Below the pieces are notes generated by a model that worked only from the letters and a program-made list of their open reading frames with translations, did no database searches and had not been told where the DNA came from. This document shows, one piece after another, positions 44,938 through 53,931 of a stretch of DNA of 64,000 bases. Numbering within the stretch: the stretch's first letter is position 1; every line of letters begins with the position of its first letter. Source of the DNA: CAWFSE01 sp963697565 (GTDB lineage Bacteria; Actinomycetota; Actinomycetes; CAVWCF01); the NCBI GenBank assembly GCA_963697565.1, contig CAVOOM010000007.1:707069-771068 (forward strand), written 5' to 3'. The position numbers and the translations under genes are program-made.

Positions 44938-46362
44938 GTGACCGTCATCGCCGACCGCCCCGACCAGGCCGCGCCGACCCTCGCGGTCGAGCGCGACCCC
45001 CGCAACCCGCGGGTCCGCCTCGAGGACCTCTTCGACGGCGGCTCGTGCACGCCGATCACCGCCGAGGACGACTCGGGCATGCTCGCCGCGATCGGCCGCG
45101 TCGAGGGCAGCCCGGTGGTCGGCTTCGCCTCCGACCCGCGGGTCCAGGGCGGCGCGATGGGCACCGCCGGGTGCAAGGTGATCCTCGCCGCGTACGCCCG
45201 CGCGCTCGCCGACGGCATCCCCGTGGTCGGCCTTTGGCACAGCGGAGGGGCCCGCCTGCGCGAGGGCGTCTCGTCGCTGCACGCGGTCGGCGAGGTCTTC
45301 GCCATCATGACCCGCGCGTCCGGGCGCATCCCGCAGATCTCGGTGGTGCTGGGGGCGGCGGCTGGCGGCGCCGCGTACGGCCCGGCGCTGACCGACATCG
45401 TGATCCTCGGCCCCGAGGGGCGGGTGTTCGTCACCGGGCCCGACGTCGTCCGCTCCGTCACCGGCGAGGACGTCGACATGCTGCGCCTCGGCGGCCCCGA
45501 GCCGCACGGGCGGCGCAGCGGCGTCGTGCACATCACGACGGATAGCGACGCCGAGGCGGTGGCCTCCGCGCGGGCGGTCGCAGCCCTGCTCGGCGCGCAG
45601 GGCTCCCTGGGCGAGGTCGCGGACCTCGATCTGGGCGGCCTGCTGCCCGAGTCGGTCAAGCGCGCGTACGACGTGCACCCGCTGGTCGCCGGCGTGCTGG
45701 ACGACGGCTCCGCGGTCGAGCTGCACGAGAAGTGGGCGCCGAACATCGTCACCACCCTCGGCCGGCTGGGCGGCCGCACCGTGGGCGTGGTCGCCAACAA
45801 CCCGATGCGCCTCGGCGGCTGCCTCGACTCGGCCTCGGCGGAGAAGGCGGCGCGGTTCGTGCGCATGTGCGACGCGTTCGGCGTGCCGCTCCTCGTGCTG
45901 GTCGACGTGCCCGGCTACCTGCCCGGCGTCGGCCAGGAGTGGGACGGCGTGGTGCGGCGCGGCGCCAAGCTGCTGCACGCGTTCGCCGAGTGCGAGGTCC
46001 CGCGCATCACGCTGGTGACGCGCAAGGCCTACGGCGGCGCCTACATCGCGATGAACGCCCGCGCCCTGGGCGCCACCCGGGTCTTCGCCTGGCCGGGGGC
46101 CACGGTCGCGGTGATGGGGTCGGTCGCGGCCGTACGCGTCCTGCACCGCCGCCGCATCGCCGACGCACCCGAGGACCTGCGGGCGCAGCTGGAGCTCGAG
46201 CTCGCCGAGGAGCATGAGCTGCTCGCCGGCGGCCTCGACAAGGCCGTCGCGCTGGGCTTCGTCGACGAGGTGGTCGAGCCCGCCGTCACCCGCAGCGCCC
46301 TGGCCGCCGCCATCGCCGCCGCCCCCGCCGTCCGCGGCCAGCACGGCAACATCCCCCTCTGA
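44938..46362 (+). CDS. Acyl-CoA carboxylase carboxyltransferase (beta) subunit, AccD6-like
   Basis: A fused carboxyltransferase beta subunit of 474 residues, intact, that would make malonyl-CoA (and perhaps methylmalonyl-CoA) with a biotinylated alpha subunit encoded elsewhere. Motifs: FASDPRVQGGAMGTAGCKVI, LWHSGGARLREGVSSL (first oxyanion hole), VLGAAAGGAAYGPALTD, VDVPGYLPGVGQEWDGVVR and TRKAYGGAYIAMNARALGA (second oxyanion hole). Its place at the end of fabD-fabH-acpP-fabF mirrors accD6 at the end of the mycobacterial fabD-acpM-kasA-kasB operon. GTG directly after the fabF stop. The final A of its stop codon is the first base of an inverted repeat. Confidence 0.92.
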   Translation: MTVIADRPDQAAPTLAVERDPRNPRVRLEDLFDGGSCTPITAEDDSGMLAAIGRVEGSPVVGFASDPRVQGGAMGTAGCKVILAAYARALADGIPVVGLWHSGGARLREGVSSLHAVGEVFAIMTRASGRIPQISVVLGAAAGGAAYGPALTDIVILGPEGRVFVTGPDVVRSVTGEDVDMLRLGGPEPHGRRSGVVHITTDSDAEAVASARAVAALLGAQGSLGEVADLDLGGLLPESVKRAYDVHPLVAGVLDDGSAVELHEKWAPNIVTTLGRLGGRTVGVVANNPMRLGGCLDSASAEKAARFVRMCDAFGVPLLVLVDVPGYLPGVGQEWDGVVRRGAKLLHAFAECEVPRITLVTRKAYGGAYIAMNARALGATRVFAWPGATVAVMGSVAAVRVLHRRRIADAPEDLRAQLELELAEEHELLAGGLDKAVALGFVDEVVEPAVTRSALAAAIAAAPAVRGQHGNIPL

Positions 46363-46443
46363 ACACAACGATTGAGGCGCTGGTCATACGTTCGGGCATG
46401 TGACCCCGCCCGCTTTCGTGGGACACCTGCTGTGGATGGGTCC
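46362..46443 (+). repeat. Left inverted-repeat end of the AbiEi unit
   Basis: Eighteen perfect bases, then GGTC and TACGTTC shared with the other end within the first 32 bp (29 of 32 matches), and further shared blocks CGCT--CGTG and TGTGGATG--TCC at about 50-60 and 70-82 bp from the end. Confidence 0.65.
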
Positions 46444-46466
46444 TGCGCCTCGCGGTCGCCCGGGGG

Positions 46467-47393
46467 CTACGAGGCGCGCACCGCCAGGCCCATGGCTCGG
46501 CCGACGACTGACCGCACCCGCCCCGGAACGGCCAGGTCCTCGGCGACCAGACGGAAGAACTGCCAGCCCACAGCCCTGAGGTCATCCTCGCGGACCTTCT
46601 CCGCCACCACGTCGTCACGGGTTCCGTACTTGTCCTTCCCGTCGTACTCGCCGGCGACCTTCAGCGCCCGGTGCGCGAAGTCGAGTCGATACGTACGGCC
46701 CGAGGCCCCAGCCACCACAACCTGCTGATCGAACTGACCCGGGAACGCCGCCTCGATCTGCAGTCTGGCCCGGCTCTCACCGGGCGACTCCGCGCGTCCA
46801 TCGACGGCGCGCAACACGCGCTCAGCCGCCCGCAGGCCTGGTCGGGATGGGTTCCCGAGGGCGCGCCGAATCGCCTCGATCTCAGTGATCCCCCGGTGGA
46901 GAGCCGCATCGGCCAGTGCCACCGCGTCTTCGAAGGGGACCGTACGCAGGCAGTCCGCGACCGTACGCGAGGGCGATGTCGACAGCAGCCAGCCGCCCAC
47001 CATGGCCAAATCGGACGCAGGCAGTTGATGCGCGTGCACCACAAGCCCAGTCACGCGTCGCGGGTTGCCTGATGCGGTTGTGACCTCGATGGGTCGGCGC
47101 GACATGCCCCTCACGGGCAGCTCCAAGAGCCCGGCGGCCGTGAGATGGCTGACCGCGGCGACGGTGGTGCGGAAGCCCAGCAGCACCGCGGCGGCCCTGG
47201 CCGCCAGGCGGTCGCGTGGATCGAGCTCTGCCCACTGCTCGGCATCCACGTACCGGCCCCGTCGAATGGCCATCCACGTACCGCTGCGGACCAGGCCTCG
47301 GATCTCATCGGGCGAGTAGCCGCACTCACGCGCCTGCGCCGTGGTGATGACCGAGTTCTGCCGCTCAGCGAGAGATGCCAATGTGGGGATCAT
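46467..47393 (-). CDS. AbiEi antitoxin-domain / DUF559 nuclease-fold protein
   Basis: An intact 308-residue protein. The N-terminus (residues ~1-60) is an AbiEi_4-type winged helix: AERQNSVITTAQARECGYSP, RGLVRSGTWMAIRRGRYVDA. The C-terminal ~100 residues (AESPGESRARLQIEAAFPGQ onward) match the DUF559/Vsr-like PD-(D/E)xK fold, with Asp in YRLDFAHRALKV, the E-x-D-G-K core VAGEYDGKDKY and a final DLRAVGWQFFRLVAEDL. No AbiEii toxin partner is adjacent, so it is an orphan, as usual for this actinobacterial family. Its GC content is visibly lower than that of accD and DUF3145, and it is bracketed by inverted repeats. Confidence 0.85.
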   Translation of the reverse strand: MIPTLASLAERQNSVITTAQARECGYSPDEIRGLVRSGTWMAIRRGRYVDAEQWAELDPRDRLAARAAAVLLGFRTTVAAVSHLTAAGLLELPVRGMSRRPIEVTTASGNPRRVTGLVVHAHQLPASDLAMVGGWLLSTSPSRTVADCLRTVPFEDAVALADAALHRGITEIEAIRRALGNPSRPGLRAAERVLRAVDGRAESPGESRARLQIEAAFPGQFDQQVVVAGASGRTYRLDFAHRALKVAGEYDGKDKYGTRDDVVAEKVREDDLRAVGWQFFRLVAEDLAVPGRVRSVVGRAMGLAVRAS

Positions 47394-47428
47394 GCAGCCA
47401 GGGTGGCCGAACGGGACGAGCGGCCGCT

Positions 47429-47509
47429 GGAGTCATCCACAGGCGCCACACACGCGAGCGGGGCGACTCCACCTGTGGAACGTAAGACCCCCGCCTCAAT
47501 CGTTGTGTT
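47429..47509 (-). repeat. Right inverted-repeat end of the AbiEi unit
   Basis: Reverse complement of the left end with the same ordered blocks. It lies directly upstream of the AbiEi gene start (47393) and so probably contains its promoter. Confidence 0.65.
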
Positions 47510-47512
47510 GGG

Positions 47513-48031
47513 TTAGACGACCTGGTGGAGCCAGCGGACGGGGGCGCCGTCGCCGGCGTACCGGAAGGGCTCGAGCTCGTCGTCCCACGGCTGGCCGAGC
47601 AGGAGGCTGAGCTCGTCCTCGATGGGCTCGCCGGTCGAGGCGGCGCGGGACACCGCGGCGCGCAGCCGGTCCTCGGGGATCAGCACGTCGCCGTGCACCC
47701 CGACGATGCAGTGGAAGATGCCGAGGTCCGGCGTGGCGGAGAACCGCTCGCCCTCAAGCCCCGCGCTGGGCTCCTCGGTGACCTCGTAGCGCGTGTGCGA
47801 CCAGCCGCGCAGGGCCGAGGCCAGGCGGGCTGCGGTGCCGGGCTCGGCCTGCCAGGACAACTCTGCCCGGTACGTGCCGGACTGCGCGGGCTGCGGGGTC
47901 CACTCCAGCGACACCCGGGTGCCGAGCACGGCGGAGAGCGCCCACTCGACGTGTGGGCACACAGCCGAGGGCGCGGAATGCACGTAGACGACGCCACGAG
48001 TGGTCGCCGTCCGAGTGGGCGCAGGCGTCAC
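47513..48031 (-). CDS. DUF3145 family protein
   Basis: A 172-residue protein of the DUF3145 family found next to the fab operon in many Actinobacteria. Marks: TTRGVVYVHSAPSAVCPHVE, LSWQAEPGTAARLASALRGW, FSATPDLGIFHCIVGVHGDV and LLLGQPWDDELEPFRYAGD. Possible metal ligands (His, Cys) lie in the first and third blocks, but no function is known. GTG at 48031 with AAGGAGAG 3-4 nt upstream. Convergent to accD, separated from it only by the inverted-repeat unit. Confidence 0.9.
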   Translation of the reverse strand: MTPAPTRTATTRGVVYVHSAPSAVCPHVEWALSAVLGTRVSLEWTPQPAQSGTYRAELSWQAEPGTAARLASALRGWSHTRYEVTEEPSAGLEGERFSATPDLGIFHCIVGVHGDVLIPEDRLRAAVSRAASTGEPIEDELSLLLGQPWDDELEPFRYAGDGAPVRWLHQVV

Positions 48032-48107
48032 GGTCTCTCCTTGATCGATCGGGATTCGCCTTCCCCAGCGTCCCCAGCCGATCAAAGCCCGCGCGTCAGC
48101 GCTTGAC

Positions 48108-49047
48108 TCATTGTGCCCCAGGAGTCCCTGCCGCACCAGACTGCGCGCGCGTGTCGAGGTACGAGAGCGCGGCATCCTGCACGACCAGCCAGCCCTTGTA
48201 CGCGGCAAACGCTGGGTCGGTCGCCCGCAGCGAGGCGGCCAGGTTCGAAGCCGAGCGCGGATCGGCGGCCAGCTCGGCCAGCGGCCGGACGTACGTGCGG
48301 ATGCCGAACAGCACCGCGCGGGTACGCGGCAGCACGCGCATGGTCTGCCGCTCGACCCGGAAGGTGAGCGCCTCGCCGGCGTTCTCGGCCGTGACCCCGG
48401 CGCCCCCCGTCTTGCGTCCTTCGGGGGCCGGCTGGAACAGCTCGGGCCGGTCGAGGATCGTCCAGTTGATCCGCCAGACCGGCCGCTCCGGGGTGAACTT
48501 GTCGAACATCGCGTCGGTCGGGCCGACCGATCACCTCGGCGTAGCCGGGGACGGGCTCGTGGACATCCAGCAGGGTGCGGCCCATCTTCTCGGCGAGCGT
48601 CCAGCGGCTGGGGGCGCACAGGCTGGCCGCCTCCAGCACCCAGCCCTCCGGCTGGCGCACCATCAAGCACAGGTCCTCTTGGACGAGCCGGCCAGCCGCG
48701 TCGACCGGGTGCAGCGCGTCGGGGTCGACCAGCCAGCCGGTCTGCCGATCGCGGATCGCGCCCCCCTCCCGCTCCACCAGCCCGGGGAAGCGCTCCAGCA
48801 GGTGTTCGGCCACGAGCCCGAACAGCTCGCGGCTCGGTGCCGCCCCCGCCGGGCGGCAGGCGACCACCTCGTCGTGCCGGGTCCGAAGCAGCTCATCCTT
48901 GAGGCGCAGCTCCTCGGCCCGGTGGGCGTCGACCTCGATCCAGTCGCGCAGGTCGAGGGAGCGCAGGCCCAGGGTCAGCCGGAAGGGCCGCCCGTCGGCG
49001 GGTCGGTAGTCGGGCGCGTTCGGCTCGACCGGCAGGTCCACGGCCAT
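48108..49047 (-). CDS. DUF3445 family (heme-dependent oxidative N-demethylase-like) protein (one frameshift)
   Basis: A protein of about 313 residues that resembles the DUF3445 family, whose characterised members are heme-dependent oxidative N-demethylases (dimethylamine monooxygenase subunit type). Visible: FRLTLGLRSLDLRDWIEVDA, LCLMVRQPEGWVLEAASLCA (the central family block), WTLAEKMGRTLLDVHEPVPG, then after the frame change near 48525 FDKFTPERPVWRINWTILDR and RQTMRVLPRTRAVLFGIRTY. The partner subunits of dimethylamine monooxygenase are not nearby, so the substrate is open. ATG at 49047. Confidence 0.75.
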
Positions 49048-49176
49048 CTAGCGATTGTGCCGCGACGGACCGAATCGTGATCGTCCGGCCCGGATTGTGA
49101 CCTGCCGGGCCATCCCGGAACCGCGCCGGCGCGCGTAGCGTCTATCGCAAGCACGCCACCACGACAGGAGCCCGCA

Positions 49177-49769
49177 GTGAGCCAGCAGACCCAGGACACG
49201 GTCGTCCTCGACCTCCCCCAGGCCGCGCCGAGCCCCCAGCGGGCCGGTGGCGCGCGCCGCGGCCTGATCGCCCTGGGCCTCGCCGGGGCCCTGGCCGCGG
49301 GGGTGGCGCTGGGCGCCGCGTGGAGCCCGCGCGCCGCCGACGCCGATGCCGCCAACGTCCGGCTCGCGGCCGCGCTGCAGCAGGCCGATGTGTCGACCCA
49401 GCTGCAGGCGGCGAGCGCCGCCCAGCAGGACGGAGACGCCGCCGAGGCAGCGAAACTGCTGGCCGATGTCGCCGACCGGCTTGAGGGCGCGGCCACGGCC
49501 GGGCCGCAAGACGAGGTGAGCGAGGCGCTCAACCAGGCCGCGAGCCTGCTCCGCGGGCTGTCCCGTGCGGCCGGCGAGCTCGACACCCAGGACGGCGGCT
49601 CCTGGACCGACCTGCTCGGCCCGCTGGTCGAGGGCTTCACCGGGGGCGAGGGCGGCTCCGAGCTGCCCGAGGGCTCGGCGACCTCCTGAACGGCCTCACC
49701 GGAGGCGCGGCAGGCTCCGACCTCCAGCTCCCGGAGGGCCTCGACTCGCTGCTCTCCAGCCAGGCCTGA
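49177..49769 (+). CDS. Membrane-anchored Ala/Gly-rich hypothetical protein (one frameshift)
   Basis: A protein of about 197 residues that I do not recognise. Residues 1-26 are cytoplasmic (MSQQTQDTVVLDLPQAAPSP), ~27-48 form one membrane helix (GLIALGLAGALAAGVALGAA), and the rest is extracytoplasmic: an Ala-rich helical region with VRLAAALQQADVSTQLQAAS and a low-complexity tail. The tail repeats the pattern LPEGL-DLL (GSELPEG, then LQLPEGLDSLLSSQA). The frame breaks near 49678; one missing base would join the two. GTG at 49177 with GGAG 8 nt upstream. Perhaps a secreted carrier-type or envelope protein. Confidence 0.65.
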
Positions 49770-49862
49770 CGCACTCGTTCGCGCCCGAGGGGCGGGGCCA
49801 GCGGGCCCTGCCATCGGCGCATTCGGAGCCGCGCGCGGCTCCGAATCGGCAGGATGGCCCAC

Positions 49863-51282
49863 GTGCGGGTCCTGGCGATCGACCAAGGGACGTCGTCGAC
49901 CAAGGCGGTCGTCGTCGAGCCCGACGGCTCGGTCGTCGCGCTCTGCGAGCGACCGGTCACCGTCGTCGCGCACGGGCGGCGCCGTCGAGGTCGACCCGCA
50001 CGAGCTGCTCGCGTCCGTGCTCGGGGCCGGTGCCCGGGCGGTGGCCGAGGCCGGCCCGGTCGACGCCGTGGCGCTCGCCAACCAGGGCGAGACCGTCCTC
50101 GCCTGGGACCCGGACACCGGTCAACCGCTCACGCCCGCGATGGTCTGGCAGGACAGCCGCTCACAGGTGATCTGCGACGAGCTGGCCGAACACGCCGCGG
50201 AGATCGCCGAGCGCACGGGACTCGTCCTCGATCCGTACTTCGTCGCACCCAAGCTCGCTTGGATCCGGCGGCACTGGACCCGCGACGGCGTCGCCACCAC
50301 CACCGATGCCTGGCTGGTCCACCGGCTCTGCGGCGCCTTCGTCACCGACACCTCAACGGCGAGCCGCTCGATGCTCACCGGCCTCGACGATGTCGCGTAC
50401 GACCCGTGGCTGCTCGAGGCCTTCGGGCTGGCCGACGAGCGGCTGCCGCGCATCGCGGCCTGCGACGAGGCGGTCGGCACCACGGCGGCGTTCGGCGCCG
50501 ACCTCCCGCTGGCGGGCCTGATGGTCGACCAGCAGGCGGCGCTGCTCGCCGAGGCGTGCCTGCGGCCGGGCGACGCCAAGTGCACGTACGGGACGGGGGC
50601 CTTCCTGCTGGCCAACGCGGGCGGCCCGATCCGGTCTCGGCATGGCCTCACCACGTCCGCCGCCTGGCGGCTGCGCGGCGAGGCGGCGTGGTGCGTCGAC
50701 GGGCAGGTCTTCACGGCGGGCGCGGCGATCGACTGGCTGGTCGGGCTCGGCCTGCTGGACTCCCCCGCCGGGGCGGACGCCGCAGCCGAGCGCGGGGCGG
50801 ACCCGGGGGTGGTCTTCGTCCCCGGGCTGGCAGGCCTCGGGGCGCCGCACTGGCGGTCGGACGCGCGCGGCTCATGGTCCGGGCTGTCGCTCGCGAGCAG
50901 CCGCGACGATCTGGTCCGCGCGGTCATCGAGGGCATCGCCGCCGCGGTGGCCGACCTGGCCGCGGTCGCCGCCGCCGACCTTGGCGCGCCGCTGCGCGCC
51001 CTGCGGGTCGACGGCGGGCTCGCCCGGTCGTCCGCGCTCCTGCAGGCGCAGGCCGACCTCCTGCGGGCGCCGGTCGAGGTCTACCCGTCGCCCCACGCGA
51101 CCGCGCTCGGCGCGGCCGCCGCCTGCCGGCTGGCCCTGTCCCCCGGGCTGTCCGTGGCGGACGCCGTCACGGGATGGCAGCCCGCTGCGATGTACGAGCC
51201 TCGGCTGCCCGCTGACCAGGCGGCCGAGCGGATGGAGCGGTGGCGGGCCGCCGCGGCCGAGAGCGCCCGGGCCGGCTCGTGA
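49863..51282 (+). CDS. FGGY carbohydrate kinase, glycerol kinase-like (one frameshift)
   Basis: A kinase of about 473 residues. The N-terminal phosphate loop is LAIDQGTSSTKAVVVEPD. Further blocks are LANQGETVLAWDPDTG, AMVWQDSRSQVICDEL, MVDQQAALLAEACLRPGDAK, CTYGTGAFLLANAG, PGLAGLGAPHWRSDARGSW and the adenine-site RVDGGLARSSALLQAQADLL. The KxTYGTG/VDQQAAL combination is characteristic of glycerol kinase. The frame changes near 49975. GTG at 49863 follows a CAGGAT -10-like box by 7 nt; an ATG lies at 49854. The stop overlaps the next gene (GTGA). Product: glycerol 3-phosphate (inferred). Confidence 0.82.
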
Positions 51283-52667
51283 CCGCCCAGCCTGAGGAGC
51301 GGCCGTACGACGTCGCGGTGGTCGGCGCCGGCGTGGTCGGCTGCGCCGTCGCGCGCGAGCTGGTCGGCAGCGACCTGCGGGTCGCCCTCGTGGAGGCCCG
51401 GGCCGACGTCGGCGACGGCACCTCCAAGGCCAACACGGCGATCCTGCACACCGGCTTCGACGCCGTCCCCGGATCGCTGGAGTCGCGGCTGGTCCGGCGC
51501 GGGCAGTCGCTGCTCGGGGCGTACGCCGAGGCGGTGGGCATCCCCGTCGAACGCACCGGGGCGATCCTCGTCGCGTGGACGGAGGAGGAGGCCGCGCTGC
51601 TGCCGGGGCTGCTGGCCAAGGCGCAGGCCAACGGCTACGAGGGCTGCACCCTGCTCGGCGCCGCGGAGGTGGCGGCCGCGCTCCCCGCGCTTTCTCCCGG
51701 CGCACTCGGCGGCCTGCGCGTCCCCGATGAGTCGATCATCTGCCCCTGGACGACGACCCTGGCGCTCGCGACCGAGGCCGCGGCCCGGGGGGTCGACCTC
51801 CTCCTCCGGCACGAGGTGCGCGGCGTGGCGCGCGACACAGGCGTCACGGTGCTCAACACGTCGCGCGGGCCGGTCCGCGCGCGCTGGGTCGTCAACGCGG
51901 CGGGGCTCGGCTCCGACGCGCTCGACCGGTCGTTCGGCGGCGGCGCGTTCACCATCACCCCGCGCCGCGGCGAGCTGATCGTCTTCGACAAGCAGGCCCG
52001 CCCGCTCGCCCCGGTGATCGTGCTGCCGGTGCCTTCGTCACGCGGCAAGGGGGTGCTGATCGCGCCGACCGTGTACGGCAACGTGATGCTCGGCCCCACC
52101 GCCGAGGACCTCGACGACAAGCGAGACACGGCCACCACAGTCGCAGGGCTTGAAGCGTTGCTGAGCAAGGGCCGAGCCCTCATGCCCCGCCTGCTCGACG
52201 AGGAGGTCACCGCCACGTACGCCGGGCTGCGGGCGGCCACCGAGCACGGCGACTACCAGGTGCGGGTCGACCCAAGCATGGGCTACCTCTGCCTGGGCGG
52301 GATCAGGTCCACGGGGCTCACCGCCTCGATGGCCCTGGCCGAGCACGCCGCCGCCCTGCTCGCCGAGGCCGGGCTGGAGCTGCGCCCGCGCACCGATCTG
52401 CCCGAACCGCCGCGGATGCCGCCCCTCGGCCAGCAGCAGACCCGGCCGTACGAGGACGGCGCGCGCATTGAGGCCGACCCGGCGTACGGCGAGGTGGTCT
52501 GCTTCTGCGAACGCACCACCTCCGGCGAGATCCGCGACGCGATGGCGTCGGCGATCCCGCCCGCCGACCTCGACGGGCTGAGGCGGCGGACCCGCGCGAC
52601 GATGGGCCGCTGCCAGGGTTTCGCCTGCGGCGCCCACATCGAGTCGCTCCTCGGCGGCGCGCTGTGA
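51279..52667 (+). CDS. FAD-dependent glycerol-3-phosphate dehydrogenase-like protein with C-terminal BFD [2Fe-2S] domain (GlpA-like)
   Basis: An intact 462-residue flavoprotein. The N-terminal dinucleotide motif is VAVVGAGVVGCAVARELVG. The substrate-domain segment SKANTAILHTGFDAVPGSLE is conserved in GlpA/GlpO. The FAD-closing block reads GDYQVRVDPSMGYLCLGGIR. The C-terminal ~80 residues are a BFD-like ferredoxin domain with four Cys in VCFCERTTSGEIRD and MGRCQGFACG. This domain order is that of GlpA, the anaerobic glycerol-3-phosphate dehydrogenase, which oxidises G3P to dihydroxyacetone phosphate. GTG start coupled to the kinase stop. Confidence 0.88.
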   Translation: MTAQPEERPYDVAVVGAGVVGCAVARELVGSDLRVALVEARADVGDGTSKANTAILHTGFDAVPGSLESRLVRRGQSLLGAYAEAVGIPVERTGAILVAWTEEEAALLPGLLAKAQANGYEGCTLLGAAEVAAALPALSPGALGGLRVPDESIICPWTTTLALATEAAARGVDLLLRHEVRGVARDTGVTVLNTSRGPVRARWVVNAAGLGSDALDRSFGGGAFTITPRRGELIVFDKQARPLAPVIVLPVPSSRGKGVLIAPTVYGNVMLGPTAEDLDDKRDTATTVAGLEALLSKGRALMPRLLDEEVTATYAGLRAATEHGDYQVRVDPSMGYLCLGGIRSTGLTASMALAEHAAALLAEAGLELRPRTDLPEPPRMPPLGQQQTRPYEDGARIEADPAYGEVVCFCERTTSGEIRDAMASAIPPADLDGLRRRTRATMGRCQGFACGAHIESLLGGAL

Positions 52668-53905
52668 CCGGGGTCGAGACCGCGGAGGTCGTGGTCGTCG
52701 GCGCCGGGCCTGCGGGGCTCGCGGCGGCGCGGGAGCTGGCGCGGGCCGACGTCGGGCGGGTGGTCGTCCTGGAGCGCGAGCGGGTGCCCGGCGGCATCCC
52801 GCGGCACAGCGACCACCCGGGGTTCGGCCTGCGCGACCTGCGCCGCTCGCTGCGCGGCCCCGAGTACGCGCGGCGGCTGCTCGATGCCGCGATGACCGCG
52901 GGCGCCGAGATCCGCACAAGCGCGATGGCGACCGGCTGGGCCGGCTCGCACAGCCTCGACGTGACCAGCCCGCTGGGCCGGGTGCATCTGCAGTCCCGCG
53001 CCGTCGTGCTGGCCACGGGAGCGCGCGAGCGGCCCCGCTCGGCGCGGCTGATCGCCGGGGACCGCCCGCCCGGGGTCCTCACCACCGGGCAGCTGCAGCA
53101 GCACGTCCACCTCTACGGGCGGAGGCTGCCGGGGCGCGCGGTCATCGTCGGCGCCGAGCTCGTGTCGTGGTCGGCGGCGCTGACCCTGCGCGAGGCCGGC
53201 GCATCAGTCGCCCTGATGACGACCGAGCACGAGGCCATCGAGTCGTACGCGGCCTTCCACCTCGCCGGGCGCGCGGCGCTGCGGGTGCCGGTCGCGACGC
53301 GCACCCGGGTGCTTCGCATCATCGGCCGGGACCGGTTGGAGGCCGTCGAGGTCGAGGATCTGGCCACCGGAGAGCGACGCCTCATCGGCGTGCGACTGGG
53401 TGGTGCTGACGGGGATTGGGCCGCCGAGAACGAGCTGGCCCGCAGCGCCGGGCTCGCCATGTCGCCCGGCGGCCTCCCCCTCGTCGACCAGGCCATGGCC
53501 TCGTCCGTCGCCGGCGTCTTCGCGATCGGCAACGTCGCCCACCCGGTCGAGACGGCCGACGTGTGCGCGCTGGACGGGGCCCACGCGGCGAGGTCCGTCG
53601 CCCGCTGGCTCCGCGGGGACGGCGCGAACGCCCCGGCGGTCCCCCTGCTCCCCGACGCCACCCTCGCGTGGGTGTCCCCCGGTGCGGTGCGCCCGCGGGC
53701 CGGCCCGGCCGTGCGAGGCCGGCTGCTCGCGTGGCCGCGCGAGGCGCGCCGGCTGGCGACCGTGCGCATCGAGCAGTCCGGGTCGCTCGTCGCCGTCAAG
53801 CGGCTGCCGTGGCCGGCCTCGCCGGGCCGGGTCCTGCGGATCCCGTTCGAGGTCGTCCTGCGCCTCGACCCCGCCGGCGGCCCGGCCACCGTGGGCCTGG
53901 CCTGA
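52664..53905 (+). CDS. Pyridine-nucleotide-disulfide-type FAD oxidoreductase (HcnB/GlpB-like)
   Basis: An intact 413-residue FAD/NAD(P) oxidoreductase. FAD-binding motif: VVVVGAGPAGLAAARELA; NAD-site: GRAVIVGAELVSWSAALTLR; second FAD block: GLPLVDQAMASSVAGVFAIG (T-x-x-x-x-I/V-F-A-x-G). The C-terminus has an extra ~90-residue domain (VSPGAVRPRAGPAVRGRLLA) found in sarcosine/HcnB-type partners. Paired with the GlpA-like gene it probably passes electrons from G3P oxidation onward. The redox-active C-x-x-C of thioredoxin reductases is absent. GTG start overlaps the upstream stop, completing a three-gene operon. The third subunit GlpC is not encoded here. Confidence 0.85.
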   Translation: MTGVETAEVVVVGAGPAGLAAARELARADVGRVVVLERERVPGGIPRHSDHPGFGLRDLRRSLRGPEYARRLLDAAMTAGAEIRTSAMATGWAGSHSLDVTSPLGRVHLQSRAVVLATGARERPRSARLIAGDRPPGVLTTGQLQQHVHLYGRRLPGRAVIVGAELVSWSAALTLREAGASVALMTTEHEAIESYAAFHLAGRAALRVPVATRTRVLRIIGRDRLEAVEVEDLATGERRLIGVRLGGADGDWAAENELARSAGLAMSPGGLPLVDQAMASSVAGVFAIGNVAHPVETADVCALDGAHAARSVARWLRGDGANAPAVPLLPDATLAWVSPGAVRPRAGPAVRGRLLAWPREARRLATVRIEQSGSLVAVKRLPWPASPGRVLRIPFEVVLRLDPAGGPATVGLA

Positions 53906-53931
53906 CGCGAGGGGGCCGGTCAGCGTGGCCG

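Larger units (their letters stand above)
46362..47509. mobile_element. Candidate 1.15-kb mobile unit with imperfect terminal inverted repeats carrying one gene
   Basis: The unit begins at the last base of the accD stop codon and ends 3 bp before the DUF3145 stop codon, filling exactly the gap between two convergent genes. The outermost 18 bp, AACACAACGATTGAGGCG (46362-46379) and its exact complement (47492-47509), are perfect. Further inward the ends stay similar for about 80 bp. The enclosed AbiEi/DUF559 gene has lower GC than the flanks. There is no transposase and no obvious target duplication. Alternatively, the gene entered the loop of an old terminator hairpin between accD and DUF3145. 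Confidence 0.5.

Noticed and set aside
46467..47393. Complete type IV toxin-antitoxin or abortive infection system
   Set aside because: Only an AbiEi-domain/DUF559 protein is present; there is no AbiEii nucleotidyltransferase partner beside it.
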